From Phoronis ovalis (lineage: Eukaryota > Phoronida > Phoronidae): DNA of 19,019 bases. Position 1 is the stretch's first letter. Every line of letters begins with the position of its first letter. The stretch is taken from assembly GCA_028565635.1 (NCBI GenBank), contig JAOXYB010016698.1, positions 1 through 19,019 on the forward strand. The letters are read 5' to 3'. Under the pieces are notes generated by a model. It worked only from the letters and a program-made list of their open reading frames with translations, made no database searches and was not told the origin of the DNA. The translations under genes were made by a program, and so were the position numbers. This document shows positions 9,191 through 18,094 of the stretch, piece after piece.

Positions 9191-9694
9191 TGTATATAAG
9201 CTTCCTCTTACTGATTGATCACTTTCCTATATCTTTTATCAAGCTTCTTCTCCAGGACTGTTGAAATTGACAACTTTCATTTCACTCTGTAGATTGCATT
9301 TAAACTATAGTCTGTCTTGTTATGCTATTGGTTCGATCTTCTAATTCATTATCCAATTCCAGCATCATTGCTGATGTGTTATTTAATAATAATAATAATT
9401 ATCTTTGGAACTACCAAGCTAGGTCAAACTGTGCCTATATATAACTACAAATTCACATTGCTTTCGAATATCAGCAATATGATCTAATTAAGATTGAAAA
9501 ATAGATCATCAGTTTTCCTTTAAAAAAGGTATTAAGAAATTGTGTTTTAATTAACTCAGACAAGGCCCTATTACTTACAAATAACTGGAAATGGGAGTAA
9601 ATGGGGAAAATCATATGCTATCGGTAGAACTTCGCTTCCTGTTGTGTATACCGGTCCTTGCATATTTCATAGATATCAACTTATATATTTACAG
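9191..9694. other. Sequence before the first visible channel exon; nothing recognised
   Basis: AT-rich sequence with a short (TAA)n run near 9388. It is probably an intron of the channel gene, since the exon at 9695 begins at a splice acceptor (tttacag). The open frames at 9591 and 9644 overlap the exon only by reading through this acceptor. Confidence 0.5.
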
Positions 9695-9776
9695 GAATCC
9701 TGGAGGTTCTCTAATATCAGTTGCTCTGTTTACCCTTTGGACAACATTGATACAATTAGACCAGATGGAACGACAG
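9695..9776 (+). CDS. TRPV: TRPV channel, exon 1 of those visible: linker after the ankyrin domain
   Basis: The exon encodes ESWRFSNISCSVYPLDNIDT followed by IRPDGTT and one base. It is preceded by the acceptor atttacag and followed by the donor gtattt. In TRPV channels the YPL-x-x-(I/L)DT(I/L) sequence lies in the linker between the cytoplasmic ankyrin repeats and the first membrane helix. Residue numbers given for this gene count from here. The ending phase (one base) joins to the next exon to make GTTDFKSALW, typical of the family. The exon cannot be the true 5' end of a full-length channel, because about 300-400 residues of ankyrin repeats normally precede it. Confidence 0.88.
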
Positions 9777-10463
9777 GTATTTACTTAGAAAAAAGAGTAT
9801 GTATGTGGCATTGCAGTTTCCAAAACAAAGTCATTGGCGCCTCATGTGCCCAGCAATGTCACTCCCAGATGAAATATATACACATCATATTTCGCATTTC
9901 ACAGAAAAAGGGAAATCAATTTATTTGACTATCAGTTCGCATATTCCACATAATCTAAAAAAAGGAGGGGCTTTAAGGATTAGTGGAATTTTATGTTGTT
10001 ATAGTAGTTTGGTCTAATAATCATTAGCTTGTGTCATAGCTATATGTACATTTAATGCATCAAAACTGATCGGAATTCAACATTTCTAAAAAAGGATGTT
10101 TTTTCAGTAAAAAATGCTGTAAAATGGGTATATATATACTTTCCCAATAAAAATAATTTTTGTATCTGAAGAACTACTAAGTTGCACTACTGGGTACCTG
10201 TGGTACAAATTAGCCACTACAATAGATTAGTTGCAGACACTAGATGGTGTTAGTGGTCATTAATACATTGGAACCAGTAACCATAAATGAACAATCACTG
10301 TTTTCTGCGCACTCACACGATTCATTCATAAAACACAAAAAATATATAGGTTCCATTGATTTTTTAACCATTTGTACACTACTCAGTGCATGCAACTAGT
10401 CTATCTGTCAAACTATTAATAGTGTCAAAAACTAATGCCTGTGTGTCATATATTATTTTGTAG

Positions 10464-10579
10464 ATTTTAAATCTGCTCTTTGGATTATTGTAAATGGTGA
10501 AACTGATGAACATTTAGACATGTTAGAAGGTGGAGTCATAAGGCAACTGCTAGATGAAAAATGGAGAACATTTGCTAAG
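10464..10579 (+). CDS. TRPV: TRPV channel, pre-S1 linker exon
   Basis: This exon lies between the acceptor ttttgtag and the donor gtaatg. It encodes residues 28-66, including SALWIIVNGETDEHLDMLEG, then VIRQLLDEKWRTFAK. The NGxTxEHLDML and LLxEKWxxFA motifs are strong TRPV signatures. They form the linker and pre-S1 helix that couple the ankyrin domain to the membrane domain and the C-terminal TRP helix. The exon ends in phase 0. This is the most diagnostic stretch for assigning the gene to TRPV rather than another TRP class. Confidence 0.95.
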
Positions 10580-10871
10580 GTAATGCAGTTTTCTGGTGAT
10601 ATCGTACTAGTTTCTTTACGAGGCGTGACTTGCTCTAACGGTAATATATACATAATTTTCAAAATGTTTATAACTATTAAATAAACGTTTTTGATAGCAA
10701 ATATTTAATATGAACTGTAAACCTGTGATATATCAATAAATGGTAATTTGTTGTTGACCATTCTTTCAGATAGTTTATATATTTAAATGTAATCCGATTT
10801 TCTGTTCTGAAGAGCCATCGAGAGAACAGTTTACACCATTCTGTTATGAATCTTTCCCTGTCTATTTTTAG

Positions 10872-11033
10872 CAACGTTTTTTCCAACGTTTGTTCATTAC
10901 CGTAGCCCATCTTATACTTATGAGTACAGCCTTGTACACTCGACCATCCACTGTAGGATCCAAAGATCCCACAGTAGGACCTACCGACCCATCAGTTAAT
11001 GATCTCCTTGGAAAAACAGATGCTGCTAATATA
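10872..11033 (+). CDS. TRPV: TRPV channel, S1 and S1-S2 extracellular loop exon
   Basis: This 54-codon exon has the acceptor tatttttag, the donor gtaagt, and phase 0 at both ends. Residues 67-87 (QRFFQRLFITVAHLILMSTA) carry S1 with its short basic lead-in. The rest, TRPSTVGSKDPTVGPTDPSV and on, is hydrophilic, proline- and acid-rich, and fits the extracellular S1-S2 loop. The loop is unremarkable for an invertebrate TRPV and shows no N-glycosylation sequon. The exon ends DAANI, just before S2. Confidence 0.93.
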
Positions 11034-11960
11034 GTAAGTATTTCGAAAAGTGTATACGGCATGGGAGCGTACTTGATTTCCCATTCACTTCTATAGTAAC
11101 ATGATATTAAATCGGTACAAACTTGCTCCCAAAAATTATCTACTAAGGACTAAAGATTATTATATATCCAACTAGAAGTTATTGTTCTGTGCTGGCATGG
11201 CTACCAAATGTTTTTGTTATTCCATTTTGAAGACTTCCCGCAGAGACATACCTATCCCGGCAATCACAACTGACAAAATTTGTTTTTTCACATTCTTACT
11301 CAAATATGCCACACAACTAATTAGGAGGAGACAACATTGATAATATTGTAATTTTCATAATTTTTCTAGGTAATATATGTGAAATTTGACTGCCATTATA
11401 ATTGTAAAGCCAACAGTTTAATTTCTGATTTGCATGTTTGGAATCAATGCAAATAAATTTGGTATACTAATAGCTAGACTACTTGCATGTTGTGAATATA
11501 AAAATGCAACAATACGCCATTAACGGTAAAATAAGAATTAAAACTTATGTTTTTGTTCTCATGATAGCTATTGTCACACTGATTGCAAAATCATCAAGAT
11601 AATAGATATTTTGACAATTTTGAAGCATGTGTCCAAAAAAATTAACTTAATTTGCTGAGTTATAATACTGAGCAACTGCTTGCAACTCTAAATGTGAGTT
11701 CTACCACCAGTGTGTCATCTCACATTGCATGATGAGACTATATATATGGCTATATTTCCTGTTTTAAGTCTGTTTACCACATTATTTTCTTTCATAGGAT
11801 ATTGTTCAAGGAAAAACTTCCTAATTATCTCCTTGTAAAGAATTCTGCCTCCTGAAAACTGTGTATGCTATGGTAATTCAGTCACTGAAGCAAAATTCCT
11901 AGAGGAAAGGGTGATAGATGCTGCTTTGCTGTGAATATAAATTAAGACTTTCTCTTGCAG

Positions 11961-12068
11961 GTTCGTTACTGCTGTGAAATCATCCTTTGTTGTGGCTGTT
12001 TAACAACATTCCTTTGGCAAATAAATGAAACAAAAGCCAGTGGATTAAAAGGATTTGTAAAAAACCTG
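11961..12068 (+). CDS. TRPV: TRPV channel, S2 exon
   Basis: This 36-codon phase-0 exon lies between ctcttgcag and gtaagt. It begins VRYCCEIILCCGCLTTFLWQ, which is S2, and ends in a lysine-containing cytoplasmic turn (KGFVKNL) leading to S3. The segment is unusually rich in cysteine, with five residues within S2 (residues 124-132). That might bear on redox sensitivity, but this is speculation. Position and phase fit neatly between the S1 and S3 exons. Confidence 0.92.
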
Positions 12069-12544
12069 GTAAGTTTTTTATTATTTTACTTTAACAAATG
12101 TATTACTTTAAGATATCACAAGTCTAGCTGTACAATCCTAGGTACATTAATTATCACCAATTATGTGACTCCAACCTTATGATGCATTTAAAAAAAAGAA
12201 GGTTTCTCATATTAATTTGAAATCTGTAAGTGTTACAGTAAAGGAATTGTCATTAAATTGTCTTTGCACAATTAACAAAATACCTAAAAGTTCACTTAAT
12301 GTGATGTTATATGTTTTTTAATGGTTCTGCATAATTGATTCACTTTCTGTATAATTGACACCAGCAGAATAGAAGCTGTGATAAATATCTGATTACTAAG
12401 GTTGCTGAGTTAGTGCATGTTTCACCCTCTGCTCTCCTGTAACACCAGGCAACAGTCACATTTTGACTAATCTAATATTTTCATTAATCCAAATATAAAG
12501 AAAGCAGCAATAATCTTTTTTGCTTTTATTTCTTTTTTTTTCAG

Positions 12545-12696
12545 AAAAATGCTCCTGCAAAAGCAATATTTTTGTTGGGTTCATTCCTTATATTGTTATG
12601 TATACCTTTGAGATTTTTGCGACTTAGACAAATTGAAGAATCTCTACTGATCCTTGCAGTACCTAGTTCATGGGCTCTATTTTTATTTTATGCCAA
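12545..12696 (+). CDS. TRPV: TRPV channel, S3-S4 exon
   Basis: The exon lies between tttttcag and gtaagt. It encodes residues 157-206 and two bases of residue 207. S3 is AIFLLGSFLILLCIPLRFL. S4, EESLLILAVPSSWALFLFYA, lacks regularly spaced arginines, as expected for a TRP channel that is not strongly voltage gated. The exon ends GCC AA, so the split codon is completed by either of two candidate downstream exons, giving lysine in both cases. S3 and S4 line the vanilloid-type ligand pocket in TRPV channels, whose floor is the S4-S5 linker encoded by those next exons. Confidence 0.94.
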
Positions 12697-13103
12697 GTAA
12701 GTTCTACCATTTTATACATACATATTTGGTATTAGGTTATGTAATTTGCAATTTGAAGGAGCTCCGGGATGTGAGGGCAAACTGTGGTACTAAATAAAGT
12801 TTAATTAGTACTCATAATTGTGACTGTTATATTTCACGATGATACTTAATATGAACTTTTTATCAAATTTTCAATAGCCAAATGAAGAAAATAATAATTA
12901 GCTTCCAACAACAAAGTTGGAAGACATTGTTCTTGCATCAATTCTTTTTTCTTCAGCAAATTTTATCCAAAGCTTTTCTCAGAAAGTACTGGTGCAGATT
13001 TAAATGAAATTTTGTGAAAATGTTCATAATAATGCACCTGAAATAGAAAATTATGAAGGTTGGCAGTGTTCTTTAATCTAAAATGTTGGTCAAAAACATA
13101 TTC

Positions 13104-13488
13104 TTTGATAATTTGTAAAGTACTGGACTAATTTCTACGAAAATTGAATTAAAATGTTTGCTAGATTTGGAAGATTAAAATTTAAAGTGAAGTGAAATTA
13201 AAACTGGAGCCATCATGGATTCAAAATTACTTCCATTTGAAAACATATTTCTTGATAATTCAGAAAGTACTGGATTGATTTCTACGAAAATTGAATTAAA
13301 ATGTTTACTAGATTTGGAAGATGAAAATCAGTTAAAGTGAAGTGAAATTAAAACTGGAGCCATCATGGATTCAAATTACTTCCATTTGAAAACATATTCC
13401 TTGATAACTCAGAAAGTACTGGATTGACTTCAACAAAACATGGATTAAAATGTTAACTGGGTTCTTAAAATGAAAATGTTTAGTGGCC
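13104..13488. repeat. Intronic tandem repeat, unit about 149 bp, about 2.6 copies
   Basis: Units start TTGATAA at 13104, 13252 and 13401. The first two are nearly identical (AAAGTACTGGA, TTTCTACGAAAATTGAATTA, GTGAAGTGAAATTAAAACTG, GGAGCCATCATGGATTCAAA). The third degrades after about 60 bp, and a weak earlier copy may start near 12975. It sits in the intron before alternative exon A. No coding sense was seen. Confidence 0.85.
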
Positions 13489-14054
13489 ATGCATCTTGAA
13501 TCCGAAATGCTGATGTCAAAAACTTTGTCGCTAATGTTTAAACAGTACTATTTTAAAGATGAGGAAAGTATACTTTTCTCATCAGTATCATGATTGTGTA
13601 ATCAATAAGGTGGCCATTTTGGGTAAAAAATTTTTTTTTGAAAAAACAATTGTCAAAAATTACAAATGCAGGTAGAGGTTAGGTAGAGGTTAGCAGCAAC
13701 ACCAACTTAAAATATAACATAGAATTCCAATATATGTCTCTAACTTTTGTGTCACCTACATTTTATGTTGGAGTTATATTTTTTTAACATGTCTTTACAA
13801 AAAGTTTGTTTCCACCTAAAATTGCCGAAAATCATGTGATGTAAGTTAGGTATATTTTCATATTCCTGATTTCGTTACCCTTCTATAAAGTTACCCCTTT
13901 TTAGTATATACCTTATTATCATTTCATAACTGCCTTAAAAATGCATATTGTGTAAATAAGTTGTCCCAGTTAAATACTATTTATAATTGTGAATGTACAT
14001 GAAAAAGATGTATATATATAATAGCTAGTCTTTGCTTTCTCTTTAATGTTACAG

Positions 14055-14164
14055 AAGTGTACCTGGCATTGGATCATACATATTGATAATGTACCTGATG
14101 ATTTACAAGGATTTACTCAAATTTTTCATAATATTTACAATCTTTACTCTCAATTACATGCAAG
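14055..14164 (+). CDS. TRPV: TRPV channel, alternative exon A for S4-S5 linker and S5
   Basis: The exon is 110 nt, with the acceptor gttacag and the donor gttggt, which is weaker than its partner's. After completing the split lysine it encodes 36 codons, including GIGSYILIMYLMIYKDLLKF, then FIIFTIFTLNYMQ and one base. Compared with exon B, about 9 of 36 positions are identical and many more conservative. The aligned anchors are G6, Y13, D19, F23, I26, I29-F30, N33 and Q36. It joins in frame both to the S3-S4 exon upstream and to the pore exon at 16716. Its sequence departs from the usual TRPV form: the GPF motif is replaced and a proline appears near the start. The frame is nonetheless fully open and S5 stays hydrophobic, so I favour a functional alternative exon over a decayed one. 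Confidence 0.8.
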
Positions 14165-15435
14165 GTTGGTGTTGTGTGGTGTTCCTCTGAGTGTTTGCTC
14201 TTGATATTCTTTTACAAGCAGATTTAACAACCATCACTAACCATACTCATGCTGACATTTAATTTTTTAATAGACAATTATAGTAGATTGCTATTACCCA
14301 TTCAAAAAACAAATTTAATCTGTAAAAATTAGAAAGTTAAATTTGCACTATCCGCATGAGCCAGTAGATTTTACATTTACTCTCAATTCACAAAACTCAG
14401 TAATTGTTCTTCAACTTGTTTTTAGCATTTAATTTTCCTTAAAAACTTACCTTTGTCAAAGAAGTGTGACATCCCCTGGGCCACCATCCTATAATACTGC
14501 TCAAGTTGCTGTTTTGTGTTAAGATAACTATATTATTTTGGAATTAAACAATGTACATTATAGGGCAAATCCGAATGCATGCAAATCACAATTAAATACC
14601 CCTAGAACTTCAAAACACATTGCACATTTTGATTTTGATGGTTGCATATATATTTTTTGTACAAATTAGGTAACAGCACAAAAATGTGTTCCCTTTTATT
14701 GCCTTATATTTCTATCCTGCATGTACTTCACAATAAGCATTTTCTGTGCTGTCATACTACTGCATGTTGTTATCTAAACCTTTTTCTGTCTGTTATTATC
14801 ATCCTACATATAATATTGATACATATTTTAATACTTTTTCAGTTTTTCTAGGCACTAACTAAGGATAGACAATTTAGTTGGACGCTATTTCTACAGAGGA
14901 CTAGAAGGAGCTCTAGAAAAAAGTGAAAATCAGCAAACTGTTTTAAAATCTACCATTTCATACATTATATATGTATGAATATGATAATAATTGACTATTT
15001 TCCAAAAAGTACAACATCATTTCCTGGTATTTAAAATGTATAACTCACTGTGAAGCATTTCCAAGAATTGTACTAAAATTTTATATATAAGTGCTGTTGA
15101 TTTTCACTGCATTGTTATTATAACTAGATGCACTAATATGAAGGTTTCTGTTTTCTCTAAACAGGTACTAGACACTTTAAGTTTCTTAACAATAGATAAC
15201 ATCTAGCTACATTTTCTTAATACTTTTGTAGATTTCTCTGCACTAACTGCATGAGTTAACACAATGTTTGCAAAATGTTTCTACTTTATGAGAGTGCTGG
15301 TTTATTTTTTGGGTGTTTTCTGCAATTGCAAAAAAAAAGGTTTTGCAAACATTTTCATATTCTTAGATTTAACTACTAGACTGTATTTATTTGCACTCTT
15401 AACATTCGCCCTCAGTTTGTTATGTTTGATTCTAG
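14165..15435 (+). promoter_or_regulatory. Intron between the alternative exons, with TGCATG motifs
   Basis: This intron carries TGCATG at 14576, 14718, 14761 and 15248. The RNA form UGCAUG is the binding site of RBFOX-type splicing factors. For an AT-rich 1.27-kb sequence, well under one copy would be expected by chance. More copies lie in other introns of the gene (10387, 11431, 11484, 11726, 12414, 16247). The open frame at 14642-14851 resembles no protein. No third copy of the alternative exon was found here. Confidence 0.4.
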
Positions 15436-15545
15436 GGGTATGAGATTAACTGGTCCATTTGTGACTATGATTTACAAAATATTTATGGGGGATATGTTCC
15501 GATTTGGTGTGATATATATAATCTTCATGGTGAACTTTAGTCAAG
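15436..15545 (+). CDS. TRPV: TRPV channel, alternative exon B (canonical form) for S4-S5 linker and S5
   Basis: The exon is 110 nt, with the acceptor gattctag and the strong donor gtaaga. After the split lysine it encodes GMRLTGPFVTMIYKIFMGDM, then FRFGVIYIIFMVNFSQ and one base. This is the classic TRPV S4-S5 linker (LTGPFVxMIY, GD(L/M)xRF) followed by S5 ending in FSQ. The next exon completes GTA (Val) to give SQVFYFLF. In TRPV structures this linker is the hinge that transmits S1-S4 domain and ligand-pocket movement to the pore. The match to the family consensus and the stronger splice sites suggest this is the default exon and exon A the variant. Confidence 0.95.
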
Positions 15546-16715
15546 GTAAGATTAAGGTCAAGGTCACAAATACAGTTTGTATGCTCCTTACCCATCCCTG
15601 TATCACGGGTGATAAATAAAAGTTCAAAAGGTAATTGGTAAAAGTGGATGGTTGGACGCTTTGTAAAGAGACTCAAGATACATAACATACAGTTTATGAA
15701 AAATCATAATGCTTTGATTTAATTGCTTTATTTGCTTCTGCCTGTTACTAAATTTTCTCCAATTTATACTACTTTGAAAGACAATTTACAAAATATCAGA
15801 ATAATTTAAATAACATTAATTTAAATAACATTAAAATATTCCCTTTTATAAATGCTTAGTATTCAAATAGGTGCCTAAAAAGAAAATAACACATGTGTCT
15901 GATTAATTTGCTCATTATCTATCAGTTAATTCTGTCAAAAGTTATACTGCCATTGTACAACTAAAGGCTTTTTTATTAAATAAATTTGGCAGTTTTATTC
16001 AAAGCAGTAAACTGGTGTTTTAGTTACATGTTATATGTATCACTGAAAGCATTTCAACAACTGCAAAAAAATGTCATAGGTACTTTAAATATACCGTTTA
16101 TCACCCGTGACTGTGTTACATAGGTGTCAGTGCCCCTACATAAACTTGTCTGTATATTCCACACTAATCAAAACTTTTATGACACAGCTTCATGTCTACC
16201 ATTGTTTCCTGAATTGTTTGATAAAACCCTGTTTAGCAGCCTTATATGCATGTAAATCTCTACTGCACTTGGTTTATTAATTAATATCCCTAATTTACTA
16301 AATAAGGTTTCTTTGTGTATTTGCCTTTTTATCATATATTTTGTACACATGCAGTTAGTTAAATGTGTAAAAGCACAGTATACCAGAAAAAGTATAATTA
16401 TTGTAGTTATTTACAAATATTAAAGAAGTAAAACAATATTTTTTATCTATACATGACCAATATCTTGCCATTTTTTGCATCTCTGTCCAGAAGGAGCTTA
16501 GTTGGTGGGTCAGCTTTAAATTAACTATATAGCATATTTTTAAAACCTATTTTTTAAACATCACTTACTACTTGTTCTGAAGTTGACTAAATTATACTTT
16601 AAGTCTGGTGATAATGAATTGAATAAATATCCATGTAGAAGACAAATATTGATACCTGTATATATGTGAAATGTATGCTTATTGTTAAAATATGTTTATA
16701 ATATTTTATTTTTAG
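15546..16715 (+). other. TRPV intron between exon B and the pore exon
   Basis: This is a 1170-bp AT-rich GT-AG intron. It holds one TGCATG (16247) and a short duplication of AATTTAAATAACATTA near 15806-15836. No further copy of the alternative exon or other coding sequence was seen. Confidence 0.7.
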
Positions 16716-16822
16716 TATTCTACTTCCTCTTCAAGGATATTGAGGATCAAGCTATTCAAACTTTCAAAACACCACATGGGACTGCCATGTCATTGTTCCA
16801 GATGACATTAGGAGAATTTAAG
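16716..16822 (+). CDS. TRPV: TRPV channel, pore-loop exon
   Basis: The exon lies between atttttag and gtatta. It encodes residues 244 (split Val) to 279: VFYFLFKDIEDQAIQTFKTP, then HGTAMSLFQMTLGEFK. These are the end of S5, the extracellular turret, the pore helix (TAMSLFQMTLG) and the selectivity filter. The filter here reads L-G-E-F, with an acidic residue right after the glycine, as in invertebrate TRPV channels; it differs from the GMGD filter of vertebrate TRPV1-4. A cation-selective pore with some calcium permeability is the reasonable expectation. The exon ends in phase 0. Confidence 0.95.
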
Positions 16823-17932
16823 GTATTAATTGTAAAAACTTAGAATCTGCTCATCTGTTAATGTTGCTTTTTCAATTTTTTTTATTCGGTATATATATGA
16901 AGTGCTTTTGTGTAGTACATTTAATACTGACTTTCAAAATAATAAACTACTGTTTGAAAAGTTGTCAGTATAAATATATAGCTATTGGTAGCTGGCATTG
17001 ATTTTTCCATCTCACCTCAATAGTTACATGTTCTTTTCTAGTAGATTTTTAGTCACTAATAAAGATAATCATGTCTGTTGCCTACTCCCGATTTTTCGTG
17101 CAGCATTATAATTACCAATAAACTTTCATCTGGAGGCTTACTTTAGACGGTCAAGTGGGAATTGGTGAGAGATGCATAGGGAAATATTTATAGTAGCTTG
17201 GAAACATTTCCATTAATATTTGCTAAAAAACGGTACATTTCTAAATTGTGGTTTCTATCACTCTGTGCAAATTAAACGTACTTCCAAGTAAAAATGTCAC
17301 AGGCGATGAAAAAAAGAGAAAAAATGGTCATAAATACACATTTTATCAGCAAGTACATTTTTTAAAACAAATTAATTGAAATTATCAAAGAGAAAAAGAA
17401 CTGGAATTCCTACAATTTGGTAAATTTGATAATTGTTTGCTCCTGATAAGCACTAAAAGCTTTTATTTGGAAAAATACTGTAGTCTTTGTAAGTCTTTAT
17501 TCCAGTCCAACTTCAACAATCATACTATCAAACTGGGGTCTTGCATATACAATACGATCTGTATGACCACTAAATATTATATAGAGAAGAAATCTTTGGT
17601 GTTAAAACAGCTCCTTAGTATTTTTTTAGATTTCAAAATAATTAAGAACTTAATACGTGAAAGAAGTCATTCCATAGCAACGCATTATATATTCTTATGT
17701 TTGGACAGTTTTTGGCAAGAAAATAATGTGTTCAAAACAAAAAATTAAAGTATTTTAGGGATTATCATAGTTACTTTCGTCTTAGCATTTTGCAAGATGA
17801 GATAGCAATTAATTATGACATGCAGAAAATTATCAAGCTTGCTATGCTTTTATGATATAAATGTTTTGTACATGGTTTTCTTAATTTCTTATCACCCTGT
17901 AGTACTGAAGTAACTTAACATTTTAATTTCAG
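16823..17932 (+). other. TRPV intron between the pore and S6 exons
   Basis: This is a 1110-bp AT-rich GT-AG intron without recognised repeats or exons. The open frame at 17437-17748 has no family resemblance and no suitable splice phase. Confidence 0.7.
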
Positions 17933-18094
17933 TATGAAGAGTTTGAAAAAACCCGTTATCCATGGATCACTAAGTTAAGTTTTGGGATGTTTATGATTCT
18001 AGTGCCAATCTTGCTGCTAAACATGTTAATCGCGATGATGGGTCAAACATATCAACAAGTAATTACAAAATCGGAAAAAGAATGGCGACGACAG
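17933..18094 (+). CDS. TRPV: TRPV channel, S6 and start of TRP helix exon
   Basis: This 54-codon phase-0 exon lies between aatttcag and gtaaaa. It encodes residues 280-333. [20 protein letters not shown] is the post-filter loop and start of S6. [19 protein letters not shown] is S6 with the conserved [10 protein letters not shown] gate motif. [14 protein letters not shown] leads into the TRP helix, whose expected continuation (W-A-K/R...) would be at the start of the next exon. That exon was not found before the right edge, so the C-terminal tail lies outside the window. [12 protein letters not shown] followed by SEKEWRRQ is characteristic of TRPV, particularly the insect Nanchung/Inactive and nematode OSM-9/OCR types. 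I cannot separate these two branches by eye. Confidence 0.96.

Noticed and set aside
9591-10017. Overlapping plus-strand open frames of 65, 94 and 72 codons
   Set aside because: Only the 9695-9776 part of one frame matches TRPV and it is bounded by splice sites; the rest is intron read-through.
10677-11062. Minus-strand frames overlapping the S1 exon
   Set aside because: They are antisense shadows of the channel exon.
14642-14851. Hydrophobic 69-codon frame between exons A and B, considered as a third alternative exon
   Set aside because: It lacks a 110-nt splice-bounded segment of the right phase and shares none of the anchor residues (Y13, D19, F23, N33, Q36).
15446-15688. 80-codon minus-strand frame over exon B
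   Set aside because: Antisense shadow of exon B and its intron; no family resemblance.
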